DNA from: Syntrophobacter sp. SbD2
GTDB lineage: Bacteria; Desulfobacterota; Binatia; UBA9968
Direction of reading: 5' to 3'
Assembly (NCBI GenBank): GCA_945889495.1
Contig: CAMDBU010000029.1
Location: 1-43,221, forward strand
DNA: 43,221 nucleotides
Position numbers and translations under genes: made by a program. The notes beneath the pieces were generated by a model that saw nothing but the letters and a program-made list of their open reading frames with translations, was not told where the DNA came from and ran no database searches. The first letter of the stretch is position 1. Every line of letters begins with the position of its first letter. Positions 25,277 to 32,925 of the stretch are shown one piece after another.

Positions 25277-26266
25277 ATGAGAATTCTTCGCCTTCTGGCG
25301 CTGATCAGCATTTTGGCCGCTCCCGAATACATCCAAGCGCAACCGAAGTATCTTCTCGGTTACTCCTCCTTTAGCTCCAATCAGACCGCGCTTTGGGTGG
25401 CCAAGGAAGAGGGGCTGTTCAAGCGCTACGGCACTGACCCGGATTTGATCTTGATCGAAGGCGGCACCCGCGGCGCCCAGGCGCTGATCTCGGGCGATAT
25501 CCCGATCATGGGCATGTCGGGCCAGCCGGTGATCAGCGCGCGGGCACGCGGCGCCGATCTGGTCATGTTCGCCGGCATGGTCAACAAAATGAACTATATT
25601 TTGGCCACCACGCCGGCAATCAAAAAAGCAGAAGACCTCAAGGGCAAGCGCATCGGCGCCGCCCAGGCCGGCACGGCGTCCTATCATGGCGTGCTCCTGG
25701 CCTTGAAGCATTGGGGGCTCGATGCCCGGCGCGACCGGATCACGATCTTGCAGCTGGGCAACCAGGCGGCGCGGGTCGGCTCGCTGCAATCCGGCGGCAG
25801 CGATGCGATCATCGTCAACCCCGGGCTCGGCCCGGCGATGAAAGAGCGCGGCTACGCCATCTTCGCCGACTTCACCGAGCTGCCAATTGCTTATCCGCAA
25901 CAGACCATGAGCATCCGTGAGCGGACGATTAAAAACGACCCGGATTTCGTCGAGCGCGCGCTTAAGGGCATCGTCGCCGGCAACAGCTTCAGCCTCGATC
26001 CGCGCAACAAAGAGCGGGTCAAGCAGGTGATCGCCAAATATCTCCGCCTCGACCGCATCGACAAAGCCGAGGAGCACTATCAAGCCGCGCTCAAAGTGCT
26101 GCCGGCCAAACCGTACGTCGACGCCGCTGGCATCGCGTCGATGATCGAGTTCATGGCCGAAGCCGATCCACTGGTGGCGAAGATCAAACCGGAGATGGTG
26201 ATCAATCATACGATACTCAAAAAACTCGACGACAGCGGTTTTATCGACCAATTGGTCAAGCGCTAG
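25277..26266 (+). CDS. NMT1/TauA-type substrate-binding protein (SBP G)
   Basis: This is a secreted protein of 329 residues with a signal peptide of 21 residues: MRILRLLALISILAA, with cleavage after IQA. Landmarks are YSSFSSNQTALWVAKEEGL, FKRYGTDPDLILIEGGTRG, AQALISGDIPIMGMSG, DLKGKRIGAAQAG and a C-terminal LKKLDDSGFIDQLVKR. It resembles SBP A and B more than the D/E/F subgroup. It begins 19 bases after the second cyclodeaminase-like gene. The run from SBP E to SBP G may therefore be one operon of binding proteins and two NAD(P)-enzymes without importer subunits. Confidence 0.9.
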   Translation: MRILRLLALISILAAPEYIQAQPKYLLGYSSFSSNQTALWVAKEEGLFKRYGTDPDLILIEGGTRGAQALISGDIPIMGMSGQPVISARARGADLVMFAGMVNKMNYILATTPAIKKAEDLKGKRIGAAQAGTASYHGVLLALKHWGLDARRDRITILQLGNQAARVGSLQSGGSDAIIVNPGLGPAMKERGYAIFADFTELPIAYPQQTMSIRERTIKNDPDFVERALKGIVAGNSFSLDPRNKERVKQVIAKYLRLDRIDKAEEHYQAALKVLPAKPYVDAAGIASMIEFMAEADPLVAKIKPEMVINHTILKKLDDSGFIDQLVKR

Positions 26267-26384
26267 GTTTTTCTCAACCTCATGTCGATAGCCTGGTGAC
26301 TCCGGTGGTCGCAAGGGAATTGACAGTGAAAATCGAAAACTGTAACCCTAGTAGAAACTAACGATTCACAGTGGAGGATAGCCA

Positions 26385-27449
26385 ATGTCCATGATCGATG
26401 CCGATACCCATGTCGACGAGTGCGAAGAGACCTGGAAGAAGTTAGAAGGTACGCCCTACGCCAAATACATTCCGGTCACCACGACCATGCCGCCGGAGGA
26501 AGCCAAGCGCGCCGGTTACAACCCGACCAATAGCCGCTGCTGGGTGGTCGAAGGCCGGCTGCAAAACCGCGCCATCCGCGATGAGATCAATCATCCGCCG
26601 CGGGTGTTTCGCGAGCTCCAAGACGTCGCCGGCCGGGTCGCCCATATGGACAAGATGGGCGTGGCGGTGCAGGTGATCTTCCCGACATTCTTTATTCGCT
26701 ACAACACCGCCAACGCCGAGGCCGAGTGGGCACTGTCGACGACGTATAACCGCTGGCTGGCGGAGAAGTGTGCCGCCACCAACGGCCGCTTGCGTTGGGC
26801 CGCGGTGTTGCCATTTTTGAGCCCTGACAAAGCGGTCGAGGAGATACGCTGGGCCAAGGACAACGGCGCCTGCGGTATCTTCAAGCGCGGCTTCGACCTC
26901 GACCGCTACGTCACCGATCCGCACTTTTTCCCGGTTTACCAGGAGGCTGAGAAGCTCGATTTGCCGCTGTGCATTCACACCGGCCATCCGCTGCCGAGTC
27001 ATGAATGGGACCGCGGCTTTCCGATCATGCACTCCTGCTACGCCGTGGTCAGCTCCGGGATCGCCAAGAAGTTTTCTAAGCTGCGCTTCGGCTTCATCGA
27101 ATCGGGCGCATCGTGGATTCCCTACACGATCTCGCAATTGGGCGCGGTCAAGCGCCAATCGCTGCGCGGCAAAGGCGTGCGCATGCCCCACCTCTACGAC
27201 CTCGAACCGGAAATGTTCCGAGCCAACCGCTTGTTCGTGACCATCGATCCGATCGATGACATCGAGTCGATCCTGAAATTTGGCACCGAAGACAACCTGA
27301 TGATCGGCACCGACTATAGCCACACCGATATTTCGGCCAACTTGAGTGCGCTCGACGAAGTGAAGGGCTGGGTCGATGAAGGCCGGCTCAACAGCAGCCA
27401 GGCGCATAAAATACTTGAGAGCAATTCGAAAGAGTTCTACCGGCTGTAA
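26385..27449 (+). CDS. Amidohydrolase-2 (ACMSD-like) family protein
   Basis: This metal-dependent TIM-barrel hydrolase or decarboxylase has 354 residues. The N-terminal metal motif is IDADTHVDE, with DxH and then Asp where many relatives have a second His. Later metal or active-site motifs are LPLCIHTGHP (middle), FGFIESGASWIPY and MIGTDYSHTD. The family includes ACMSD, OMP decarboxylase-like gamma-resorcylate decarboxylases and related ring-processing enzymes. The variant first motif leaves activity open. GGAGG upstream supports the start. The gene stands apart from SBP G by about 120 bases and may have its own promoter. Confidence 0.88.
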   Translation: MSMIDADTHVDECEETWKKLEGTPYAKYIPVTTTMPPEEAKRAGYNPTNSRCWVVEGRLQNRAIRDEINHPPRVFRELQDVAGRVAHMDKMGVAVQVIFPTFFIRYNTANAEAEWALSTTYNRWLAEKCAATNGRLRWAAVLPFLSPDKAVEEIRWAKDNGACGIFKRGFDLDRYVTDPHFFPVYQEAEKLDLPLCIHTGHPLPSHEWDRGFPIMHSCYAVVSSGIAKKFSKLRFGFIESGASWIPYTISQLGAVKRQSLRGKGVRMPHLYDLEPEMFRANRLFVTIDPIDDIESILKFGTEDNLMIGTDYSHTDISANLSALDEVKGWVDEGRLNSSQAHKILESNSKEFYRL

Positions 27450-27513
27450 GAGAGGCCGGAATCGGACGGTTAACCACAAAGAGCACAAAAGGCACAAAAA
27501 AGAATTTCCGAGG

Positions 27514-27547
27514 TAGGGGCGGGTGTCAAACCCGCCCCTATTTTTTT
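27514..27547 (+). terminator. Rho-independent terminator after the amidohydrolase gene
   Basis: TAGGGGCGGG pairs perfectly with CCCGCCCCTA across a seven-base loop (TGTCAAA) and is followed directly by seven T residues. It lies about 65 bases past the amidohydrolase stop. Confidence 0.85.
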
Positions 27548-27605
27548 CGCACGCTTAAAGAATTCTGCCGGGGCGCCGATGGGGGGTTAAAGGTACCGCG
27601 CGCCC

Positions 27606-28361
27606 ATGGCCAAACACCTGCCCAACTACTACATCATTCTCCGGGTTCAGCCCAACGCCAGCGCCGAGACCATCAAGGCGAGTTATCGCAAGCTGATGGT
27701 GACCATGAAGATGCACCCCGATCTGGGCGGTGATCATGAAGTCGCGGCGCAGATCAACGAAGCTTACGCGGTACTCAAGGATACGGCGAAGCGGGCCAAG
27801 TACGACCGCCTGTACCTGCTGCAACGGCTTGAAGCTGCCCAAGCTGCGGCCCGCGAAAGGCGCAGCGCCAATCCTAGTGGCAGTCGTTCAAACCTGGGTT
27901 CGGTGAAGCGTGAGAGTCCCGCTTCCCAGGGCAGGGATGACCAGAGCCGCCATTGTCCTTTCTGCGATGCCGGTTTGCCGGCGCGGGCGGTTGCACCGAC
28001 CCGTTGCGAGCGCTGCCGCAGCCCGTTAGCTGCGCCGCCGGCGGCGGGCTCCTTCGGCCGCGAGTTGTTCGGCCGGCGCGCCACGCCGCGCATCCCGAAG
28101 AGCCATTTCGCCACCATCCATTCGAAGGGGCGGCCACAGTCGATGACGGTCAAGATGCGCGACCTATCGCTCACCGGTTTGAGCTTCTACGCGGAAATTT
28201 CCTTCGACGTCGATCAAGTTTTCAAATTCCGCGATGCCACACTAGAAGCCGTCGCCGTGGTGGTGTCGCGCGGCAAGCGCGGCGAATGGTATTCGGTCCA
28301 CGCTAAGCTACTGACCGTGGCCTTCCATCAGGCGGGAGTGTTTGTCTCGGCGAGTTCCTAG
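27606..28361 (+). CDS. J-domain/zinc-ribbon/PilZ-like fusion protein
   Basis: This protein of 251 residues has three parts. Residues 6-70 are a DnaJ J-domain with its HPD tripeptide at 37-39 (KMHPDLGG), needed to stimulate DnaK. Residues 117-137 are a small zinc ribbon, CPFC followed by CERC. Residues 157-240 look like a PilZ domain: RRATPR (157-162) gives RxxxR and DLSLTG (186-191) gives DxSxxG, the two c-di-GMP-contact motifs. The glycine/phenylalanine region and substrate domain of true DnaJ are absent. The fusion suggests chaperone recruitment tuned by c-di-GMP. It is a single protein here, with a terminator upstream and a HAD gene convergent downstream. Confidence 0.8.
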   Translation: MAKHLPNYYIILRVQPNASAETIKASYRKLMVTMKMHPDLGGDHEVAAQINEAYAVLKDTAKRAKYDRLYLLQRLEAAQAAARERRSANPSGSRSNLGSVKRESPASQGRDDQSRHCPFCDAGLPARAVAPTRCERCRSPLAAPPAAGSFGRELFGRRATPRIPKSHFATIHSKGRPQSMTVKMRDLSLTGLSFYAEISFDVDQVFKFRDATLEAVAVVVSRGKRGEWYSVHAKLLTVAFHQAGVFVSASS

Positions 28362-28379
28362 CCGGTTACAATTCGGCAG

Positions 28380-29057
28380 CTAAGCGCAAAGCCGCAGCAA
28401 ACTCGCCAAGCCCACGTTCTCCAAGCTACTGACGATTTCGTTGGCTTCGCCGAGCAACTCGGCCGCATGGGAATTGGTCACCGCCAGACATTTCATGCCG
28501 GCGCGGCGGGCGCCTTTGATGCCTTCCTTGGAGTCTTCGATGATCACGCATTCGCCCGGTTGAATCGCGTTCTCGTTGCCGACGTTGAGCGCCGCCAGCG
28601 CTTTTAGAAAAATCTCCGGCTCCGGTTTGCCGCGTAGGACATCTTCGGCGCTGACGATGGCTTTGAAGTGTTGGATTACGCCGGCGGTGGTGAGAATGGT
28701 TTCGATCTCGTTACGCAGGGCGCCCGAGGCAACCGCCAGCGGCAGGCTCTGGGCCAACTCGCCGATCAATTGCTTGACGCCGGGAAAGATCGCGACGTGG
28801 TTACGGATCGCTTCTTGGTAGTAAACCGCCTTGCGCTCGATCAACTCGGCGAGTTTCGTGTCACTGACCTCACGCCCATGCTCACGGTAGCCGAAGCTAA
28901 ACGCGCCGCGGTCGTCGAAGCCCAGATAGCGCGCGTAGTAGGCGTCATGGGTGAGCTCGATGCCTTCCTCGGCGAAGACCTTTTGGAACAGTTCAAAATG
29001 GATCGGCTCGTCGTCGACGATGATGCCGTTGAAATCGAATATGACCGCGCGCAGCAT
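28380..29057 (-). CDS. HAD-superfamily hydrolase (phosphatase/mutase-like) with DFNG motif
   Basis: This protein of 225 residues belongs to the HAD family, subfamily IA, with a four-helix cap. Motif I reads VIFDFNGIIVDD. Motif II is LPLAVASGALR, motif III lies around the lysine of RGKPEPEIF, and motif IV is CVIIEDSKEGI. The usual motif I is DxDGT/V with a second Asp as acid/base; here it is Asn. Members otherwise include phosphoglycolate phosphatase and beta-phosphoglucomutase. The change may mark a phosphatase with slower turnover or a different chemistry. It is convergent with the J-domain gene. Confidence 0.87.
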   Translation of the reverse strand: MLRAVIFDFNGIIVDDEPIHFELFQKVFAEEGIELTHDAYYARYLGFDDRGAFSFGYREHGREVSDTKLAELIERKAVYYQEAIRNHVAIFPGVKQLIGELAQSLPLAVASGALRNEIETILTTAGVIQHFKAIVSAEDVLRGKPEPEIFLKALAALNVGNENAIQPGECVIIEDSKEGIKGARRAGMKCLAVTNSHAAELLGEANEIVSSLENVGLASLLRLCA

Positions 29058-29116
29058 GGCGATAAGTTACAGGATTCAGCTTTCGTTTCAACATGATCTG
29101 CGCTAGATAACCATCC

Positions 29117-29668
29117 ATGGCAGCAGATCGTCACGAAGCCCACCACGCCGGCCACGGCCATGGTCATATCGAGTACCGCTTCTGTCCCAAGTGCGGCGGC
29201 GGCCTGGACAAAAAAATCGTCAAAGCCAGCGAGCCCAGGCGGCTGGTGTGCCAGCTCTGTTCGTTCATCTTCTATCAAGACCCCAAAGTTGTCGCCGGCA
29301 CGGTGTTCACGCTCAACGGCGGCATCGTGCTGCTCAAGCGCGGCGTCGAACCGGCGCTGGGCAAATGGGTGTTCCCCGGCGGCTACGTCGACCGCGGCGA
29401 AAGCGTCGCCGACGCGGCGGTGCGGGAAACTAAAGAAGAGTGCTTGCTCGATGTGAAGCTCGGCCCGCTGCTCAATGTCTACTCCTACCCGCGCTCGCCC
29501 AACGTCATCGTGGTCTACACCGCCGAAGTGATTGGCGGCACGCTGACCGCCGCGGACGAGTCCACCGACGCCGCCGTGTTTGCGCCCAAGGAATTACCCT
29601 GGCATGAGCTAGGGTTCGATAGCACCAAGGATGCGCTTAACGATTTCATTCGCGGGTACCTGAAGTAA
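29117..29668 (+). CDS. Nudix hydrolase with His-rich N-terminus and zinc ribbon
   Basis: This protein of 183 residues hydrolyses a nucleoside-diphosphate-linked compound by family. Its N-terminus is histidine-rich (HEAHHAGHGHGH), a likely metal-binding tail. It is followed by a zinc ribbon, CPKC and CQLC. The Nudix box lies at about residues 93-115 (GGYVDRGE, then REtKEEC). The zinc ribbon plus Nudix layout recalls NudC/NADH pyrophosphatase relatives and small ADP-ribose hydrolases. The substrate is unknown. The gene is divergent from the HAD gene, with about 60 bases between the starts. Confidence 0.9.
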   Translation: MAADRHEAHHAGHGHGHIEYRFCPKCGGGLDKKIVKASEPRRLVCQLCSFIFYQDPKVVAGTVFTLNGGIVLLKRGVEPALGKWVFPGGYVDRGESVADAAVRETKEECLLDVKLGPLLNVYSYPRSPNVIVVYTAEVIGGTLTAADESTDAAVFAPKELPWHELGFDSTKDALNDFIRGYLK

Positions 29669-29690
29669 TTCTGCATTGCCGGTTCGGAGA

Positions 29691-29719
29691 ACCTGGATTC
29701 CCGCGTGCGCGGGAATGAC
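29691..29719. repeat. REP-like half repeat (copy 2)
   Basis: ACCTGGATTCCCGCGTGCGC followed by GGGAATGAC is one arm of the inverted repeats at 226-302 and 37272-37355. Only one arm is present, inside the gap between the Nudix gene and a terminator. Confidence 0.75.
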
Positions 29720-29744
29720 GGATGGAAGAGGTATACGGAACAAC

Positions 29745-29785
29745 AAAAAGGCCCGCCAGCTTGACTCAAGCTGGCGGGCCTTTTT
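29745..29785. terminator. Bidirectional rho-independent terminator
   Basis: AAAAAGGCCCGCCAGCTTGA is inverted as CTCAAGCTGGCGGGCCTTTTT, with a very short loop. A run of A on the left and of T on the right lets it end both the plus-strand Nudix transcript and the minus-strand Rieske transcript. Confidence 0.92.
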
Positions 29786-29804
29786 CGCACTTTGGCGCTT
29801 TGAA

Positions 29805-30113
29805 CTATTCCAAGTCGACGAGCACGTCGTCGCCGTTGACCTGCACTTCATATTTTTGCGTTGGCAGGGCAGGGAGCAGTTCGTTTTCGCCGGTGGTGAC
29901 ATTGTAGCGCCAGCCATGCCAGGGGCAGATCACGGTGGTGCCGTCCATCTCGCCTTCGGCCAGCGGGCCGCCGCGGTGGCCGCAGACGTCATTGATCGCA
30001 TAAAATTTGCCGTCGATATTGAAGACTCCAACCGCTTTGCCGTTGATCTCAAGACTCTTGCCGCAGCCGCCTTTGACGTCGCCGGTGGCGCAGACTTTTA
30101 CGAAATTGGCCAT
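29805..30113 (-). CDS. Rieske-type [2Fe-2S] ferredoxin
   Basis: This soluble electron carrier has 102 residues. The cluster ligands are in CGHRGGPL (Cys-x-His) at about residues 43-50 and CPWHGWRY (Cys-x2-His) at about 63-70, the two-Cys/two-His pattern. Its size and MANFVKVC start match the small ferredoxins that feed aromatic ring dioxygenases, or the NirD-like family. No oxygenase gene is adjacent. Start ATG 30113 is chosen because the longer frame has no Rieske features and overlaps the next gene. It ends 20 bases past a bidirectional terminator. Confidence 0.9.
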   Translation of the reverse strand: MANFVKVCATGDVKGGCGKSLEINGKAVGVFNIDGKFYAINDVCGHRGGPLAEGEMDGTTVICPWHGWRYNVTTGENELLPALPTQKYEVQVNGDDVLVDLE

Positions 30114-30177
30114 TACCCGAGTTCCTTTCTGAGCTGGAACGAATTTTTCGCTTAATATACGGAGTTGAGACTGGTAT

Positions 30178-31263
30178 TCAAGGGGCCGGGCGGTTGACAA
30201 TCGGCCGAGTGGTAACGGTGGCGTCGAGGTCCTTGCCGTCATGTCGCAGAATCAACTTCGTCCCAGCTGCCGCGAAATCCTTATTGACGTAGGCTAAAGC
30301 GATAGCGCGTTCGAGCGCCGGGGAGGCCACCGAGCTGGTGATCTGGCCGACCTCTTTGTCGCCGGCGCTCAGTTTGTCGCCGGCGCTGGCGGGCTCTTTG
30401 CCGTCGAGCAGCAAGCCGCAGAGCTTTTTGTTGACATGGCCGCGCGAGCGGATGCGTTCGACCACTTCCTGGCCCAAATAGCAGCCCTTGGAAAAGCTCA
30501 CGGCGTCGTTGAGCTCAACTTCGAGCAACAGGTTATCTTCGGAAAAATCACTGCCGTAACGGGCGATTCCCGCCTCAAGCCGCAAAATATTTTGTGCCGC
30601 CGCGCCAACCCAAAGGGCGCCGAGTTCGGTCAGGCGCTCAACGAAGGCCGAGAGCTGCGCGGTTTGGACGATCAGATCGAAGCCATCGTAGCCGCTCCAA
30701 TCGGCGCGCACGACGCACACCGGCGCGCCGTCAAACTGCACCATGCCATGGTGATGGGGCTCGGCCGGCAGATCGGCGTGGGCAAGCAGTTGGTCGAGCA
30801 TCGCCTTGGCCCGCGCTCCCTGGAGCGACAGCATTTTCCACTGCTCGTTGGGATCATGGATTTCGACATCGTCGGCGACCAGGTAGCGGTTGAGGTGGGT
30901 TAGAATTTTTTCCTTCAGCGGCTCCCAAAAGTCGAGATAGAAAGAATTCAGGGAGCATAACACACGCACGTCTGCGACCACTTTGCCCTGTTGGGTCAAA
31001 ATCGCCGCCTGCTGGCCGTCGAACATCTGCAGCGGTTTGAGATCGTTGGACAGCATGCCCTGGAGATAGGACAGCCGGTCCTCGCCGGTGAACTGCAACA
31101 TGGCGCGGTTGGCGAGGTCGTAGATGCCGGCCGCGGTGGTCACGCCGGTATATTCCATCACCGGTTGCGGGAAGAATTTCTCGGGCAGCAACCAGCCATC
31201 CTGTTCGACGAAGGTCGCTCGGCGGCGTTCATGCAATTCGTGGAGTGTCGATCGCTTTGCCAT
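30178..31263 (-). CDS. Folate-binding YgfZ/GcvT-like protein
   Basis: This protein of about 361 residues has the aminomethyltransferase (GcvT) fold. The diagnostic YgfZ motif KGCYLGQEVVERIRSRGHV is present at about residues 240-258 and includes the conserved cysteine. YgfZ proteins use folate and support Fe-S cluster enzymes; they do not carry out the glycine-cleavage reaction. The N-terminus has LHELHERRRATF and YDLANRAMLQFTGEDRLSYL, typical of GcvT-like proteins. It is the upstream gene of the Rieske ferredoxin on the minus strand, with 64 bases between them, consistent with an Fe-S link. An alternative start lies at 31272. It is divergent from the selenoprotein gene. Confidence 0.88.
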   Translation of the reverse strand: MAKRSTLHELHERRRATFVEQDGWLLPEKFFPQPVMEYTGVTTAAGIYDLANRAMLQFTGEDRLSYLQGMLSNDLKPLQMFDGQQAAILTQQGKVVADVRVLCSLNSFYLDFWEPLKEKILTHLNRYLVADDVEIHDPNEQWKMLSLQGARAKAMLDQLLAHADLPAEPHHHGMVQFDGAPVCVVRADWSGYDGFDLIVQTAQLSAFVERLTELGALWVGAAAQNILRLEAGIARYGSDFSEDNLLLEVELNDAVSFSKGCYLGQEVVERIRSRGHVNKKLCGLLLDGKEPASAGDKLSAGDKEVGQITSSVASPALERAIALAYVNKDFAAAGTKLILRHDGKDLDATVTTRPIVNRPAP

Positions 31264-31381
31264 TGGTGCCAAAATATAGCCTCAAGTGAGGCGGTTGACA
31301 ATGCTCAAACGCGACTCGACATCGTTGATAGATGGATTTACCGGTGATAGACAGGCAATATCTAATTTACGGAGGTGCTTC

Positions 31382-31849
31382 ATGGCAGGACTTGAAGGAC
31401 AGAAGGCGCCGGCGTTCACGCTGGCTGGCAGCGACGGCAAGCAACATTCGCTGGCTGAGTACGCCGGCAAAAATGTAATTCTCTGGTTTTATCCCAAAGA
31501 CGACACACCTGGCTGAACCAAGGAAGCGTGCGGGTTCCGCGACGCTATCGATACCGTGACCAAAGCCAATACCGTCGTCGTGGGCGTGAGCCCCGATGGC
31601 ATCGACTCTCACAATCAGTTCATCAGCAAGTTCAACTTGCCGTTTGTTTTGCTCGCCGACCAGCAGAAGGAAACCATGAAGGCCTACGGCGCCTGGGGAC
31701 CGCGCAAGAACGCCGCTGGTGAAGTTTCCGAAGGGACGATCCGCTCCACCGCCTTGATCGGCGCCGACGGCACGATCAAGAAGCACTGGATTCCAGTCGC
31801 CGACGCCGGCGCCCATCCGGCCGAAGTGTTGGCGTTTCTCAATAGTTAA
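31382..31849 (+). CDS. Selenocysteine-containing peroxiredoxin, PrxQ/BCP type (SecPrx1)
   Basis: This protein has 155 residues if TGA at 31514-31516 is read as selenocysteine (U45). The N-terminal part is canonical: GQKAPAFTLAGSDGK, then ILWFYPKDDTPG directly before the TGA. After it the frame continues TKEACGFRD, so the family motif TPGC becomes TPGU, with the resolving Cys at position 50 kept. The rest, including VVVGVSPDG, LPFVLLAD and GTIRSTALIGADG, is intact to the normal stop. BCP/PrxQ enzymes reduce peroxides using thioredoxin. A hairpin at 31526-31545 gives a SECIS candidate. A simple nonsense mutation is unlikely because a second gene shows the same layout. GGAGG precedes ATG 31382. 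Confidence 0.93.
31526..31545 (+). promoter_or_regulatory. Candidate bacterial SECIS hairpin of SecPrx1
   Basis: Nine bases after the TGA, GCGU-GCGG pairs with CCGC-(G)-ACGC. This gives eight base pairs, a single bulged G on the 3' side and a three-base GUU loop. The loop begins 18 nt after the TGA. Bacterial SECIS elements typically place a small apical loop starting with a G about 16-37 nt after UGA. It lies inside the coding region, as expected in bacteria. Confidence 0.78.
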
Positions 31850-31866
31850 TTTTCGTCCAAGGTTCG

Positions 31867-31901
31867 GGGAGCGCGCCGATTTACCGATCGGCCGCGCTCC
31901 C
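31867..31901 (+). promoter_or_regulatory. Strong hairpin between SecPrx1 and the LysR gene
   Basis: GGGAGCGCG pairs with CGCGCTCCC, with an inner CCGAT/ATCGG stem and a short loop. There is no T-run after it, so it is a poor intrinsic terminator. It may stabilise the 3' end of the SecPrx1 message or act with Rho. A palindromic region close to a LysR gene could also be a binding site. Confidence 0.5.
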
Positions 31902-31921
31902 TGGGCTTGCCCACACGCTCC

Positions 31922-32833
31922 ATGGCCAAGATCAAAGCCGACCTCGATCTCCACAAGCTAGAAATTTTTTACTGGGTTGCCGAGCATAAAAGCTTCTCCC
32001 AAGCCGCCGAACTGTTATCGCTGCGCCAGCCGACCATCAGCGCCCATGTGCAGGAGCTGGAAGAAGCGGTGGGCGGAAAGCTGCTCTACCGCATGCCGGG
32101 GAAGATCAGCTTGACGCCGTTGGGTCTCATGCTCGCCGAGCGGGCGAAAAATCTGCTCGCCTTCAAGCGCGAAACCGTCGCCGCCGTGGAACAGTTTCAC
32201 GGCACGCTCAGCGGCGAGCTCTGGGTCGGCGCCAGTAGCATCCCCGGCGAATATCTCTTGCCGCAAAAGTTGGGCGAGTTCATCAAAAAATACCCAGGGG
32301 TCAAGCCGATTCTACGCATCGGCGATTCGGCCGGCGTGGTCACCGACCTACTCGACGGCAAAGTCGAGATCGGTTATGTCGGCTTCAAGGGCGACGATCG
32401 CCGGCTCAAGTTTGAAAAGATCTGGGACGATGAGATGGTGTTGGCCGTGCCCAAGGGGCATCCCTGGAGCAAGCGCAGCCATGTTAGCGTCGACGATCTA
32501 CGGTCGGAGAAGTTCATTTCACGCGAGCATGGTTCGGGAACCCTCGACTCGATCCGTCAATTACTCGCCAAGCGCAAACAGCCGGCCATGGAGCTGTTGA
32601 ATATCACCATGGAGCTCGGCAGCACCGAGGCGGTCAAAGAAGCGCTCATCGCCGGGTACGGGTTTTCTATCCTGTCGCGCGTCTCGATTCGGCATGAACT
32701 TGCCGAAGGCAGCATCGTTGAAGTGCCGATCCGCGGCTTGAAACTCGACCGTGATTTTTATCAGGTCTTTCACAGGCGCCGACCGCTCCATCCGATCGCG
32801 CAAACCTTTCGCGAGTTTCTCAGGCAAGTTTAA
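31922..32833 (+). CDS. LysR-family regulator, CysL/selenium-metabolism-like
   Basis: This protein of 303 residues is a LysR regulator. The winged-helix DNA-binding domain covers about residues 1-65: LEIFYWVAEHKSFSQAAELL, RQPTISAHVQELEEAVGGKL and LTPLGLMLAERAK. The effector domain begins about residue 90 and contains ASSIPGEYLLPQKLGEF and LGSTEAVKEALIAGYGFSIL. These are seen in CysL/CbbR-like regulators and in a family named for association with selenium metabolism. I raise the selenium subgroup as likely because the gene lies directly between selenoprotein genes; it is not proved. It is 72 bases after SecPrx1. An open upstream extension exists, but MAKIKADL is the natural start. Confidence 0.88.
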   Translation: MAKIKADLDLHKLEIFYWVAEHKSFSQAAELLSLRQPTISAHVQELEEAVGGKLLYRMPGKISLTPLGLMLAERAKNLLAFKRETVAAVEQFHGTLSGELWVGASSIPGEYLLPQKLGEFIKKYPGVKPILRIGDSAGVVTDLLDGKVEIGYVGFKGDDRRLKFEKIWDDEMVLAVPKGHPWSKRSHVSVDDLRSEKFISREHGSGTLDSIRQLLAKRKQPAMELLNITMELGSTEAVKEALIAGYGFSILSRVSIRHELAEGSIVEVPIRGLKLDRDFYQVFHRRRPLHPIAQTFREFLRQV

Positions 32834-32925
32834 GCGTGCTTTTCGGCAAAAGTTTTTGCCTCATTCTCTTCCATAGCTAAAATCTATTTAGTATATAGCC
32901 ATAGTGAATGCGGGAGGGGTGGGCC

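Noticed and set aside
31295-31300. TTGACA as a -35 box for SecPrx1
   Set aside because: No acceptable -10 box is found 15-19 bases downstream, so I do not list it as a promoter.
31286-31516. A stand-alone short protein ending at TGA 31516, plus a second protein from 31556
   Set aside because: These two frames are one gene. The protein motif runs through the TGA and matches the BCP active site exactly, and a paralogue repeats the pattern.
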